Source: Pedobacter sp. D749 (lineage in GTDB: Bacteria; Bacteroidota; Bacteroidia; Sphingobacteriales; Sphingobacteriaceae). Taken from it: DNA of 64,000 nt. The notes below the pieces were generated by a model. It saw nothing but the letters and a program-made list of their open reading frames with translations. It searched no databases and was not told the DNA's origin. Both the position numbers and the translations under genes were made by a program. The stretch spans positions 4,774,001 to 4,838,000 of the forward strand of contig NZ_CP079218.1 of assembly GCF_019317285.1 (NCBI RefSeq), read 5' to 3'. This document shows, piece after piece, positions 35,700 through 45,065 of this stretch (positions are counted from its first letter, which is position 1; the number at the start of each line of letters is the position of its first letter).

Positions 35700-37826
35700 A
35701 TGAAAAAACAAATTCTATTAAGCTTACTTGCACTAAGTCTGCTTGCATGTAACCAAGGCAAAAAACCTGCAGAAAAAATAACATTAATGAAATACCCTGA
35801 AACAAAGAAAGATAGCACAAAAGATAATTATTTCGGCACCACTATTGCCGACCCTTACAGATGGCTGGAGAATGATACCTCTATAGAGACAAAAGCCTGG
35901 GTTATAGCCGAAAATAAGGTTACCCAAAACTATCTCGAGCAAATCCCCTATCGTGCGGACATTAAAAAACGCTTAACTGAAATCTGGAACTACCCGAAAG
36001 AATCAGCTCCATTTAAGGTTGGCGAATATTATTTTTTCACAAAAAATGATGGCCTTCAAAACCAAAGTATCTGGTTTATTAAAAAAGGATTAGATGGCAA
36101 AGAAGAAGTTTTTCTTGATCCAAATACACTCACAAAAGATGGAACAGCAGCCGTTTCGCTTTTGGGCTTCTCTCACGATAAAAAATACCTGGCCTATTCG
36201 GTTGCGCAAGCTGGATCAGACTGGAGCAATATTTACATAATAGAAATAGCCAGCAAAACCAAATTAGCCGATGAGCTAAAATGGACAAAATTTTCTGGCG
36301 CAGCCTGGAAAGGCGATGGTTTTTACTACAGTAAATTTGACGAACCTGCTAAAGGAACCGATCTTTCTGCAGCCAATAAATACCAAAAAGTGTATTTCCA
36401 TAAATTGGGCGATCAGCAACAAAATGATCAGTTAATTTTTGAAGATAAAACCAATCCAAATCTATATTTCGGAGCCAATGTTACCGAAGATGAACGTTTT
36501 CTGGTGGTTTATGCCAGTGCCGGCACTTCAGGCAATGCACTATATTACCAGGACTTAAAAGCACCCGGAAGCAAAATTGCCCTACTGGTTAAGGGCTTCG
36601 AAAACAACCACAGTGTTGTTGATAATATTGGTGATAAACTACTGGTAAACACCGACCTTGGTGCGGAGAACAAACAAGTGGTTTTGGTTGATCCTAAAAA
36701 TTCAGATCCTAAAAACTGGCAGAAGATTATTCCTGAATCGAAATTGGCTTTAGAAGGTATTGGAACTGGCGGAGGATTTCTTTGGGCTTCTTACTTAAAA
36801 GATGCAAGCACCAATATTATTCAGTTTGATTTAACAGGAAAGAAAATTGGCGAAGTAAAACTACCAGCAATTGGAACTGTTGGAGGCTTTGGAGGCTACA
36901 AAGAAGATAAAGAATTTTTTTACACCTTTTCCAATTTCACCATTCCCGGCACCATCTACCGTTACGATGTGGGCAAAGCTGAATCGATTTTATATAAAAA
37001 GTCAGAATTAAAGTTCAATACAGACGATTTTGAAACCAAACAAGTATTTTATCCATCAAAGGATGGCACTAAAGTACCCATGTTCATTGTACACAAAAAA
37101 GGCATCAAACTGGATGGCAATAACCCGGTTTATCTTTATGCATACGGCGGTTTCCAGATTAGTTTAACGCCGGGGTTCAGCCTGTCAAGGATGTTATTTT
37201 TAGAGCGTGGTGGCATTTACGTTCAACCGAGTTTACGGGGCGGGAGCGAATATGGCGAAGCCTGGCACAAAGGCGGCATGTTAGCAAAAAAACAAAACGT
37301 TTTCGACGATTTTATTGCCGCAGCTGAATACCTGGTTAAGGAAAAATATACCAACCCATCTAAAATTGCCATTTCGGGCGGCTCAAACGGCGGTTTACTA
37401 GTTGGAGCTTGTATGACTCAACGACCTGATCTTTTCAAGGTAGCTTTACCAGCCGTTGGCGTGCTCGACATGTTGCGCTACCATAAGTTCACTGTAGGCT
37501 GGGGCTGGGCTGTTGAATACGGAACCAGCGATAAAAAAGAGGATTTTGATTACCTGATTAAATATTCACCGCTCCATAACATAAAAAGCGGGGTGAATTA
37601 TCCGGCCACATTAATTACCACAGCGGATCACGATGACAGGGTGGTACCGGCACATTCATTTAAATTTGCGGCAACCTTACAGGATAAATACAAAGGTGAA
37701 AACCCGGTTTTAATCCGAATAGAAACTAAAGCGGGTCATGGAGCAGGCAAGCCGACAACGAAAATGATTGAAGAGGCGGCTGATGTATGGAGCTTTGTAT
37801 TCCAGAATTTAGGAATGAGTTGGTAG
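35700..37826 (+). CDS. Prolyl oligopeptidase (S9A) lipoprotein
   Basis: 708 residues with a lipoprotein signal (LLAC, Cys17). The N-terminal POP segment follows (DPYRWLEND, about 52-60), then a seven-blade propeller (about 100-425) and the alpha/beta hydrolase domain (430-708). The catalytic triad is S562 (GGSNGG), D645 (DHDDRV) and H680 (KAGHGAG). The enzyme cleaves short peptides after proline; the anchor would place it in the periplasm or at the outer membrane. Full length for the family. Standing alone, it is probably monocistronic. Confidence 0.93.
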   Translation: MKKQILLSLLALSLLACNQGKKPAEKITLMKYPETKKDSTKDNYFGTTIADPYRWLENDTSIETKAWVIAENKVTQNYLEQIPYRADIKKRLTEIWNYPKESAPFKVGEYYFFTKNDGLQNQSIWFIKKGLDGKEEVFLDPNTLTKDGTAAVSLLGFSHDKKYLAYSVAQAGSDWSNIYIIEIASKTKLADELKWTKFSGAAWKGDGFYYSKFDEPAKGTDLSAANKYQKVYFHKLGDQQQNDQLIFEDKTNPNLYFGANVTEDERFLVVYASAGTSGNALYYQDLKAPGSKIALLVKGFENNHSVVDNIGDKLLVNTDLGAENKQVVLVDPKNSDPKNWQKIIPESKLALEGIGTGGGFLWASYLKDASTNIIQFDLTGKKIGEVKLPAIGTVGGFGGYKEDKEFFYTFSNFTIPGTIYRYDVGKAESILYKKSELKFNTDDFETKQVFYPSKDGTKVPMFIVHKKGIKLDGNNPVYLYAYGGFQISLTPGFSLSRMLFLERGGIYVQPSLRGGSEYGEAWHKGGMLAKKQNVFDDFIAAAEYLVKEKYTNPSKIAISGGSNGGLLVGACMTQRPDLFKVALPAVGVLDMLRYHKFTVGWGWAVEYGTSDKKEDFDYLIKYSPLHNIKSGVNYPATLITTADHDDRVVPAHSFKFAATLQDKYKGENPVLIRIETKAGHGAGKPTTKMIEEAADVWSFVFQNLGMSW

Positions 37827-37860
37827 CGTATTTTTTGTCATTCTGAACTCCATAGAATGT

Positions 37861-37944
37861 CGTCATCTCGACTGGAGCATAGCGAAATGGAGAGGTCTAT
37901 CCAGACAGATTTCTCGACTGCGTTGCACTCCGCTCGAAATGACG
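37861..37944. repeat. Interspersed inverted repeat (REP/MITE-like), copy B
   Basis: The ends CGTCATCTCGA and TCGAAATGACG are near-perfect reverse complements, with a middle that contains TGGAGAGGTCTAT. The same family is at 44939-45044 and, degraded, at 8674-8779. Confidence 0.8.
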
Positions 37945-38163
37945 ATATCTTGTATTACTCATCACGGAAAATTATGCTTCTAATATGTCATTATTATATT
38001 TTCCCCACTAAACCCATAGACCAATTATAATTTGCTTTAAACCACTAAAAACCTTTAACTTTTGTTTTCAATTAGCTCAAAGCATATAAAATACTGAATA
38101 TAATAGGATTGCAAAATTATCTAGAATATTTCTAAATAGCAGAATTGATAAGACTTTATTTTG

Positions 38164-38171
38164 TAACTTTG
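38164..38171 (+). promoter_or_regulatory. Probable -7 element of the ferredoxin reductase/ferredoxin promoter
   Basis: TAACTTTG is a full match to TAnnTTTG and lies 17 nt before the ATG, implying a very short leader. A possible -33 ATTG is 16 nt upstream, shorter than the usual spacing. Confidence 0.4.
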
Positions 38172-38188
38172 CGTCAAATTTTTCTTTA

Positions 38189-39199
38189 ATGATCACTACT
38201 GATATAGCCGTAATAGGCGCTGGTCCGGTTGGTTTATTTGCCATTTTTGAAGCCGGTTTATTAAAAATGCGTTGTCATTTAATTGATTACCTTCCTCAGG
38301 TTGGTGGTCAGCTGTCTGAAATTTACCCTAAAAAACCGATATACGATATCCCTGGTTATCCTTCTGTGTTGGCTCAGGAACTTATCGATAATTTAATGGA
38401 ACAGGCGAAACCTTTCCATCCAACCTTTACTTTAGGCGAGCGTATTGAAGGTTTAGAAAAGAGAGGCGAAGCAGACTTCGTTTTAACAACCAACATGGGT
38501 ACCGTTATCGAAGCTAAAGTTGTGGTAATTGCCGGTGGTTTAGGTTGCTTTGAGCCACGTAAACCAGCTGTAGAAAATTTAGAGAACTTTGAGAACGGTA
38601 AAGGTGTAAACTATATGATCCTTGACCCGGAGAAGTACCGCGACCAGAAAATGGTAATTGCCGGTGGTGGCGACTCTGCATTAGACTGGACCATTTATTT
38701 GGCAGAAGTTTGTTCTGAATTAACTTTAGTGCACAGAAGCGAAAGTTTCCGTGGTGCTCCAGATTCGGTTGCTAAAGTAATGGCTTTAGCAGAAAGCGGA
38801 AAAATCAATTTAATTTTAAACAGCAATCTGCAAGCAGTACAAGGAACTGATAAGTTAGAGCAAGTTGAAATTGTGCAGAACCGTACCATGGAAAAAACAG
38901 TGGTAGAGGCTGATCATTTAATTCCTTTGTTTGGTTTGAGTCCTAAATTAGGCCCGATTGAAGACTGGAATTTAAATATTAACAAAAGTGCAATTGAGGT
39001 TAACGTTGATGATTATTCGACAAACATTCCTGGAATTTACGCTATTGGCGATATCAACACTTACACCAATAAACTAAAATTGATTCTTTGTGGTTTCCAC
39101 GAGGCTGCATTAATGAGCCACAGCGCTTATTCTTACATGAACCCAGGTGTGAAATATACCATGAAATATACAACCGTAAACGGAGTTTCAGAATTTTAA
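38189..39199 (+). CDS. Ferredoxin--NADP+ reductase, thioredoxin-reductase-like type
   Basis: 336 residues. FAD-binding GAGPVG at 10-15, then a QVGGQLSEIYPKKPIYDIPGYP block typical of this class (38-59), and an NADPH-binding GGGDSALD at 159-166. The redox CxxC of thioredoxin reductase is absent, which with the IYDIPG signature points to ferredoxin/flavodoxin-NADP+ reductase type 2 (YumC-like). It moves electrons between NADPH and a ferredoxin. A [2Fe-2S] ferredoxin gene follows 42 nt downstream, so the pair is probably co-transcribed and functionally linked. Confidence 0.9.
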   Translation: MITTDIAVIGAGPVGLFAIFEAGLLKMRCHLIDYLPQVGGQLSEIYPKKPIYDIPGYPSVLAQELIDNLMEQAKPFHPTFTLGERIEGLEKRGEADFVLTTNMGTVIEAKVVVIAGGLGCFEPRKPAVENLENFENGKGVNYMILDPEKYRDQKMVIAGGGDSALDWTIYLAEVCSELTLVHRSESFRGAPDSVAKVMALAESGKINLILNSNLQAVQGTDKLEQVEIVQNRTMEKTVVEADHLIPLFGLSPKLGPIEDWNLNINKSAIEVNVDDYSTNIPGIYAIGDINTYTNKLKLILCGFHEAALMSHSAYSYMNPGVKYTMKYTTVNGVSEF

Positions 39200-39241
39200 G
39201 CTTTCTACTATATTTGTGAATCAATATAAGTAAGCTGAAAA

Positions 39242-39568
39242 ATGGAAAACAATATTAATATATACATGCAAGAGCCGGATGGCTCGGTTACTGAACACGT
39301 TGCACCAACTGACATGGGTTTAAGCCTGATGGAGTTTTTAAAGGCATCAGAGTACGATATTTTAGCAACATGCGGTGGAATGGCACTATGTGCTACCTGC
39401 TGTGTTGATGTATTGGAAGGCGAAGAAAAACTTAACGAAATGACAGACGATGAGTATGCCATGTTAGATACTCTGCCTGACCTGTTACCAAACTCACGTT
39501 TAGCCTGCCAATTGCAGTTAAACAACAATATGGACGGATTAAAAGTGAAATTACACGGTGTAAGCTAA
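39242..39568 (+). CDS. [2Fe-2S] ferredoxin, adrenodoxin type
   Basis: 108 residues. The cluster ligands are C44, C50, C53 and C89 (C-x5-C-x2-C...C), with an extra C54 next to the third ligand. The loop after the third cysteine (DVLEGEEKLNEMTDDEYAMLD) and the RLACQ motif are the adrenodoxin/Isc-Fdx pattern. It is the likely redox partner of the reductase just upstream; the final electron acceptor cannot be told from the sequence. The extra cysteine is not a known ligand position. Confidence 0.92.
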   Translation: MENNINIYMQEPDGSVTEHVAPTDMGLSLMEFLKASEYDILATCGGMALCATCCVDVLEGEEKLNEMTDDEYAMLDTLPDLLPNSRLACQLQLNNNMDGLKVKLHGVS

Positions 39569-39585
39569 GACTGTAAAACATATTA

Positions 39586-39626
39586 AAACAAACAAGGCGA
39601 TACGTAAAGTGTCGCCTTGTTTGTTT
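39586..39626 (+). terminator. Terminator after the ferredoxin gene
   Basis: A perfect 15-bp stem (AAACAAACAAGGCGA / TCGCCTTGTTTGTTT) with an 11-nt loop lies 17 nt past the stop codon. Confidence 0.9.
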
Positions 39627-39744
39627 AGATCTTTTCGTTAGTCGGGATTTGCAATCTCGACTTTGAGTCTCTCAGCCGGATTAAAAATCCAAAGTTCTAA
39701 AGACGGGATTACAAATCCTGCATAACGGAGTATTTTCCTGTTAC

Positions 39745-39777
39745 AGACCTCGCAGGTTTTTAAAACCTGCGAGGTCT
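39745..39777. terminator. Near-complete 33-bp palindrome after the GH2 gene
   Basis: Arms AGACCTCGCAGGTTTT and AAAACCTGCGAGGTCT are exact complements separated by one base. It sits 10 nt past the stop of the minus-strand GH2 gene and could end that transcript. A related inverted repeat lies at 63804-63851. Confidence 0.7.
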
Positions 39778-39787
39778 AAATGGTAAC

Positions 39788-42397
39788 TTATTGAATAGTT
39801 ACTTTCTGCTTATCAACATTCCAGCCATACACTTCTACAGCTAAATTACTTTGTTTACCAGTATATTCTACCGTTACCGTTTTACTTTCTCCTGGTAAAA
39901 TACTAATGTAGTTATCATCATAAAAAGCAGGTAATACGCGTTCACCAGTATTGCCATTTATTAAAGCAACACGGTTAAAAAACGCGACGGGATTTCCAGC
40001 TGCGTTACTTAAGGTTACGGCCACTTTTCCGTTTTTCTGATCAACAGCTGCAACTTTTAATTGCGTCTTTTTGATGTTTTTCAGGCCCGAATATTCGCCG
40101 TCTTTTCCGGCAAGCCAATAAAGGTTTTCACTTAAAATATTTTGCTTCTGATCTAAAATCCTTAACGAAATAAAAACACCTTCCTTTTTATCCAGCTTGG
40201 TTAAAAACTCGTTCATAGGAAAAAGTCTTCTAACTGAAGATGGACCAACCGAGTTGAAGGCCTGAGAGTAGAAATAATCTTTGCCATCCATATCGTAAGC
40301 TTTAGCCTGTACCATCAGGTTGTTTTTAGTGGTAAATCCGTTGTTTACAATAGTAACCATACTATCCAAAGGATTCATCATCACGTGCAGCGGCTCACTT
40401 CCTTTCCTTAAACCATATAAACAGGCGTTAGGATCAAGATAATAATCGTACATCTGTCCGCGCATGGCTGTCCAGGGGTTTTGAGTTTTCCAGATGATGG
40501 AACCCGTGTACCAATCCCACATTTTGTTCGAAAAACCTTCCATTAATGCCCTATACTGGTCGTAATTGGCTAGTTGAGCTTTCATTGCAAAATCTTCCGC
40601 ACTTTTTGGTTTGCCATAAGGATTCAGGTATTGCTCGTAAGAAATGTATTTATGGTAATCCCATACCGAATCGGGCTTGGCTTTGTACTGTGGTGCAACC
40701 AGGTTTTCTTTCGGAATAAAACGGAGTAGTGAAGCGTAATCGCCGACTCCTACCGATCCAACTTCCGAATTGTAAGGAAAAGTCTTTGTACCCCAAAAAG
40801 TTTTAATATCCTGTATCCCGTACGGACCATCACCATTACCACCGATTGAATTGAAAGACATTTCGTCGCTGTTAGAAAAATCGAAAAGTTTTCTCGTACC
40901 ATCCAAACGTGGTAGGATGTCATTTTTTAGGGGTTCCAAAATATCTTCGGGTGGGGTAATTTCGTTCCCTCCGCACCAAAAAGCAAGTGAAGCATGGTTT
41001 CTGATCATTTTGATCTGATCTTCTATAGCGGTTAAAGTGAGGTTATGGTCATCAGGATAATTTCTGCGTGTCCATTGGTCTTCCTTTTTCATCGGGTCTA
41101 CCCAACGGCCATTACAATCGCCACTAAACCAGAAATCCTGAAAAACCAGCAAACCATATTTATCGCAGGCATTGTAAAATTCAGGCCTTTCCAAAATTGC
41201 TCCACCCCAGATCCTGATGAGATTGAGGTTCATGTCTTTATGGTAACGTATTTCTGCATCGTAACGGGCGTCGCTAAAACGCAGCATGGCATCAGAAATG
41301 ATCCAGTTACCTCCTTTAATAAAAATCTTTTGTCCGTTTACAAAAGCGCCCATACTTTTAGTATGCTCGTTCCAGATGTTATCAATCTGACGCACTCCAA
41401 CTTTAAGCTGCTCCTGATCTAATACCTGGTTGGCCGCTACAAATTCGATTTTTACATCATATAGGTTTTGTGCTCCATATCCGCTTGGCCACCACAATTT
41501 AGGGTTTTCGAGCTGTAAATCAGGAAGTTTAACGGTGGTGGTTTTATTGGCTGCAATGGTAGCAGATTGTTTGATCAACTTTCCGGCAATCTGATATTGC
41601 AAAGTACCCGAAACCGCCTGGCCTGTTGGGTTTTCTACTTCAACTGAAACTTTAACGGTTGCCGGATTTTGTTTCCCTTCGGGTAAACGTTTGCCCGGAA
41701 CCAAAGTAATTACCTGCGGGTTCTGGATATTGATGCTTTTTGTTTTCTCAATGGTCACTTTATCCCAAATACCTGTGTTACGGTCGCGCGTAGGCTGTAT
41801 CCAGTCCCAACCGGCAGTATATTGAGTAGTTAAACCTTTAGCAATTGTTCCATCGCCACCCTGACCTCCATTAGGATTACCTGGAAAATCTGGCGGATAA
41901 ACAATTACAGCCAATCTGTTTTTTCCATTAGTAGATAACAGTTTGGTGATGTTATACTGTGCCCTAAGGTGCATACCCACCTGGGTTTTCGGATTAACTT
42001 TTTTCCCGTTTAAATAAATTTCGGCTTTATAATTTATTCCCCTAAACTGTAGCCAAACCTGTTCGTTACCTGTAGCACGTTCTTCAAAATCTTTTACAAA
42101 CCAATAGGTGTAATAATCATTACCAGTTTTATATACATCAGGAATCTTTTCGTTATTCATCCCATAAAATGGATCGGGAACTTTTTTATTGTTCAGCAAG
42201 GTGGTTAAAACCGTTCCAGGAATTGTTGCGGGCATCCAGCTATTAAGCGAAAAACCAGGTTTAGAAATTTCTGAACCATTAGCAGCTTGCACATCTTTGA
42301 TATTTGTACAAACCCAGCCCGAGTTTAGCTCGTATCGCTGCTGTGCATTTACAATGAAGGCTGAACAGCACAAAAGAAGTAGAAATATTTTCTTCAT
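39788..42397 (-). CDS. GH2 family glycoside hydrolase (beta-mannosidase / exo-beta-glucosaminidase type)
   Basis: 869 residues with a signal peptide (1-19). N-terminal sugar-binding jelly roll (about 25-210), two Ig-like domains around a TIM barrel (about 345-640), and C-terminal beta domains. The acid/base is E479 in WCGGNEI and the nucleophile E545 in YNSEVGS. The layout resembles exo-beta-D-glucosaminidases and beta-mannosidases of GH2 more than beta-galactosidases. Next to alpha-mannosidase and fucosidase genes, a beta-mannoside or amino-sugar substrate is the best inference. The enzyme acts in the periplasm. It is the last gene of the glycosidase run; upstream GH92 is 187 nt away. Confidence 0.85.
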   Translation of the reverse strand: MKKIFLLLLCCSAFIVNAQQRYELNSGWVCTNIKDVQAANGSEISKPGFSLNSWMPATIPGTVLTTLLNNKKVPDPFYGMNNEKIPDVYKTGNDYYTYWFVKDFEERATGNEQVWLQFRGINYKAEIYLNGKKVNPKTQVGMHLRAQYNITKLLSTNGKNRLAVIVYPPDFPGNPNGGQGGDGTIAKGLTTQYTAGWDWIQPTRDRNTGIWDKVTIEKTKSINIQNPQVITLVPGKRLPEGKQNPATVKVSVEVENPTGQAVSGTLQYQIAGKLIKQSATIAANKTTTVKLPDLQLENPKLWWPSGYGAQNLYDVKIEFVAANQVLDQEQLKVGVRQIDNIWNEHTKSMGAFVNGQKIFIKGGNWIISDAMLRFSDARYDAEIRYHKDMNLNLIRIWGGAILERPEFYNACDKYGLLVFQDFWFSGDCNGRWVDPMKKEDQWTRRNYPDDHNLTLTAIEDQIKMIRNHASLAFWCGGNEITPPEDILEPLKNDILPRLDGTRKLFDFSNSDEMSFNSIGGNGDGPYGIQDIKTFWGTKTFPYNSEVGSVGVGDYASLLRFIPKENLVAPQYKAKPDSVWDYHKYISYEQYLNPYGKPKSAEDFAMKAQLANYDQYRALMEGFSNKMWDWYTGSIIWKTQNPWTAMRGQMYDYYLDPNACLYGLRKGSEPLHVMMNPLDSMVTIVNNGFTTKNNLMVQAKAYDMDGKDYFYSQAFNSVGPSSVRRLFPMNEFLTKLDKKEGVFISLRILDQKQNILSENLYWLAGKDGEYSGLKNIKKTQLKVAAVDQKNGKVAVTLSNAAGNPVAFFNRVALINGNTGERVLPAFYDDNYISILPGESKTVTVEYTGKQSNLAVEVYGWNVDKQKVTIQ

Positions 42398-42468
42398 TTA
42401 TTTAAGATATTTTAGTTGATACTTATTTATGGTTAATTTTTAATGAGGATGTATTATAAATATTAACT

Positions 42469-42537
42469 GTCATCCTGAGCCTGTCGAAGGACCTTCCAAA
42501 AAGCCTTACAGGGCGTTTCGACATGCTCAACGTGACA
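42469..42537. repeat. Interspersed inverted repeat of a second type (CCTGAGCCTGTCGAAGG family)
   Basis: Ends TGTCATCCTGAGC and GCTCAACGTGACA are imperfect reverse complements, with inner CTGTCGAAGG and TTTCGACATG pairing as well. It lies in the spacer between the GH2 and GH92 genes. Confidence 0.7.
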
Positions 42538-42584
42538 ATTCCAGATAACCAGACTTAGAATATGACCTCACTCTTTATCTGGAA

Positions 42585-44843
42585 TTATTTTCCGGATATC
42601 GGCCTGTCTTCAGGTTTTACGCCCCAGGTTGCCGATGGTGTATTGCCCATATAAATCTCCATCTTTCCACCAGCAACAATAGCTTTATGAAGAATATACG
42701 ATTTACTGTAGGGCTTCCCATTCAGTACAATTTTCTGAATGTATTTGTTCTCTGCGCTATTACCTATAACCTTTATATTGAATTTCTTATTCCCAGGCAA
42801 CGAAATAACCGCATCATTAACCAAAGGTGTTCCGAAAACATAAGCTCCGTTTGCCGGATTTACCGGATAGAAACCCATTGCCGTAAAAATATACCACGCG
42901 CTCATTTGCCCCACATCTTCATTGCCGCACAAACCATCAGGCTTAGCGGAATAAAAATCTTTGTCGATTTTACGGATCAGATCGGCTGTTTTCCATGGCC
43001 GACCTGCATAAGTATATAAATAAGTGATGTGGTGGTTAGGCTCATTTCCCTGTGCATAATTACCAATCAATCCACTAATATCCGGCGAACCATTGGTTCC
43101 CAAATCTAAAGGTAAGGTAAATAGCGAATCAAGTTTATTGGTAAAGGCTTTATCCCCTCCAAAAAGATTGATCAACCCTTCTACATCTTGTGGCACCAAC
43201 CAGGTATATTGCCAGGCATTGCCTTCTACATAGTCATCTTCACGGTGTTTGGATGAAAAAGGATTGAAAGGGCTTCTCCAGTTTCCGTTGGCTAGTTTAC
43301 CCCGCATAAACTGAACACTTGGATCGAAATATAAACTGTACAGTTTCGATCTTTTACTAAAATAAATGTAATCTGCAGTTTTGTTCAATGCCTTAGCCAT
43401 TTGTGCAATACAATAGTCGTCAATAGCATATTCTAAAGCCTTACCTACTGATTCGTTTATTTTATCGGCTGGAATGTGTTTAAGCTTCTGAATATATTCT
43501 ATGCCATCTGTCTTTTGCATTGCCGATTGTTTTATCGCTTCGTAGGCCAGGTTTACATCAAAGCCCCGGTATCCTTTTAAATAGGCATCAACAATAACCG
43601 GCACCGCATGGTAACCTACCATGGTGTTGGTTTCGCTTCCCATTAAATGCCAAACAGGAAGTTTTCCCTGCTGTTTATAGATGGCCAACATCGTATTTAC
43701 CACATCGTTTACTTTATCCTGGTGAAGGATAGTGAAAAGCGGATTTGCTGCACGATAGGTATCCCAAAGGGAAAAAGTTGTTAAATTATTAAAAGCGGCT
43801 TTTTTGTATACCTTTTTATCTGTACCGAGATAATCTTTATTTACATCATTAAATAAAGATGGTGCAATCATAGTATGGTATAATGCCGTGTAAAATACCT
43901 TTTTAGTAGTGTTAGATGCTTCTATTTTAACTTTAGAAAGTTCTTTTCCCCATTTTGCATCGGCACTTTTAACGGTTGAAGCAAAATCCCAGCCTGGCAA
44001 TTCTGTTTTCAGGTTTAAAATGGCATTTTCGATACTTACAGGAGATAAAGCAACTTTAATCTGAAGTTTATCATTATTAACGGCATTAAAACTAACTGCT
44101 GCCTTAAGTTTTTTACCAGATAACGTTTTACCGCTTTTAACCACTGTGCTATCGTAAAGCGCAAGACTTTTAATCGGTTGCGAAAGTTTGATTACAAAAT
44201 ACAAACGTTGATCGTCGGCCCAGCCCTTCGAATTACGATGACCTACCAGGGTTGTAGCATCTAACTGCTTAAACGAAGCAGATACAGGTGCATCCCAACC
44301 AATGCCTTCAATTAAATCGATAATAATATGGGGATTTTCAGCACCTTTTTTAAAAGTATATTTGTGAAAACCTACTCGTTCGGTTGCAGTTAATTCTGCT
44401 TTAATTTGGTATTTATCAAGCAATACACTGTAATAACCAGCTTTAGCCACTTCATTTTGATGAGAAAATTTGGAGAGATAACCTTGCTGATCATCGGCTG
44501 TTTTGCCCTTTTCTAAAAGCAGTTTACCTGTGGCAGGCATAATCGAAATATCACCTAAATCGCCAATACCCGTTCCGCTTAAATGCGTATGCGCGAAACC
44601 AGTAATGGTATTACTGCTATAATTGTAGCCACTGCACCAATCCCAGCCTTCAAAAATATTATTCGGCCCAAGTTGTACTGCACCAAACGGAACATTGGCA
44701 CCAACGAAAACGTGCCCGTGTTTTGCCGATCCAATTATTGGGTCAACATATTGGGTTAATTTTGTTTTTTGTTGTGCAAAGATACTATTGGTAAAGAGAG
44801 AGGCTGTTAGAAGTAGAATAGACGAGGTTTTCCTGAACTGCAT
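42585..44843 (-). CDS. GH92 alpha-mannosidase
   Basis: 752 residues with a signal peptide (about 1-23). The family N-terminal block is clear: YVDPIIGSAKHGHVFVGANVPFGAVQLGP (residues 32-60), followed by WDWCSGYNY and GFAHTHLSGTG. GH92 enzymes are calcium-dependent exo-alpha-mannosidases that trim N-glycans and yeast mannan. The (alpha/alpha)6 barrel covers about 300-700, with the expected SLWDTYRA and NEDVGQMSAWY segments. It is in a run with GH29 and GH2 genes, which supports glycan trimming. Exact linkage (alpha-1,2, 1,3 or 1,6) cannot be told. Confidence 0.93.
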   Translation of the reverse strand: MQFRKTSSILLLTASLFTNSIFAQQKTKLTQYVDPIIGSAKHGHVFVGANVPFGAVQLGPNNIFEGWDWCSGYNYSSNTITGFAHTHLSGTGIGDLGDISIMPATGKLLLEKGKTADDQQGYLSKFSHQNEVAKAGYYSVLLDKYQIKAELTATERVGFHKYTFKKGAENPHIIIDLIEGIGWDAPVSASFKQLDATTLVGHRNSKGWADDQRLYFVIKLSQPIKSLALYDSTVVKSGKTLSGKKLKAAVSFNAVNNDKLQIKVALSPVSIENAILNLKTELPGWDFASTVKSADAKWGKELSKVKIEASNTTKKVFYTALYHTMIAPSLFNDVNKDYLGTDKKVYKKAAFNNLTTFSLWDTYRAANPLFTILHQDKVNDVVNTMLAIYKQQGKLPVWHLMGSETNTMVGYHAVPVIVDAYLKGYRGFDVNLAYEAIKQSAMQKTDGIEYIQKLKHIPADKINESVGKALEYAIDDYCIAQMAKALNKTADYIYFSKRSKLYSLYFDPSVQFMRGKLANGNWRSPFNPFSSKHREDDYVEGNAWQYTWLVPQDVEGLINLFGGDKAFTNKLDSLFTLPLDLGTNGSPDISGLIGNYAQGNEPNHHITYLYTYAGRPWKTADLIRKIDKDFYSAKPDGLCGNEDVGQMSAWYIFTAMGFYPVNPANGAYVFGTPLVNDAVISLPGNKKFNIKVIGNSAENKYIQKIVLNGKPYSKSYILHKAIVAGGKMEIYMGNTPSATWGVKPEDRPISGK

Positions 44844-44938
44844 GTGTATTTATAATTTCCTACGATAGATTTAAAAATCTAAAAGTAAAACGTTTTACGT
44901 TTATTTTCTCATAAAGGTGAAAGAATTATATAAAATTC

Positions 44939-45044
44939 CGTCATCTCGACTGAAGCGCAGTGGAATGGAGAGATCTATACTAGTTAGATTTAGCTTCGCT
45001 GAGCCTTCGGGTTCTCGACTGCGTTGCAATCGCTCGAAATGACG
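44939..45044. repeat. Interspersed inverted repeat (REP/MITE-like), copy C
   Basis: Ends CGTCATCTCGA (44939-44949) and TCGAAATGACG (45034-45044) with the middle block TGGAGAGATCTATAC. It is the same family as copy B and sits between the GH29 and GH92 genes. Confidence 0.85.
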
Positions 45045-45065
45045 ATCACACAAGCAAACGTCCTC

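Larger units (their letters stand above)
37827..38188. other. Spacer holding an interspersed inverted repeat and the reductase promoter
   Basis: A repeat with ends CGTCATCTCGA (37861-37871) and TCGAAATGACG (37934-37944) occupies the left part. The right 240 nt are AT-rich and show no gene; a promoter-like TAACTTTG is at 38164-38171. Confidence 0.7.
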
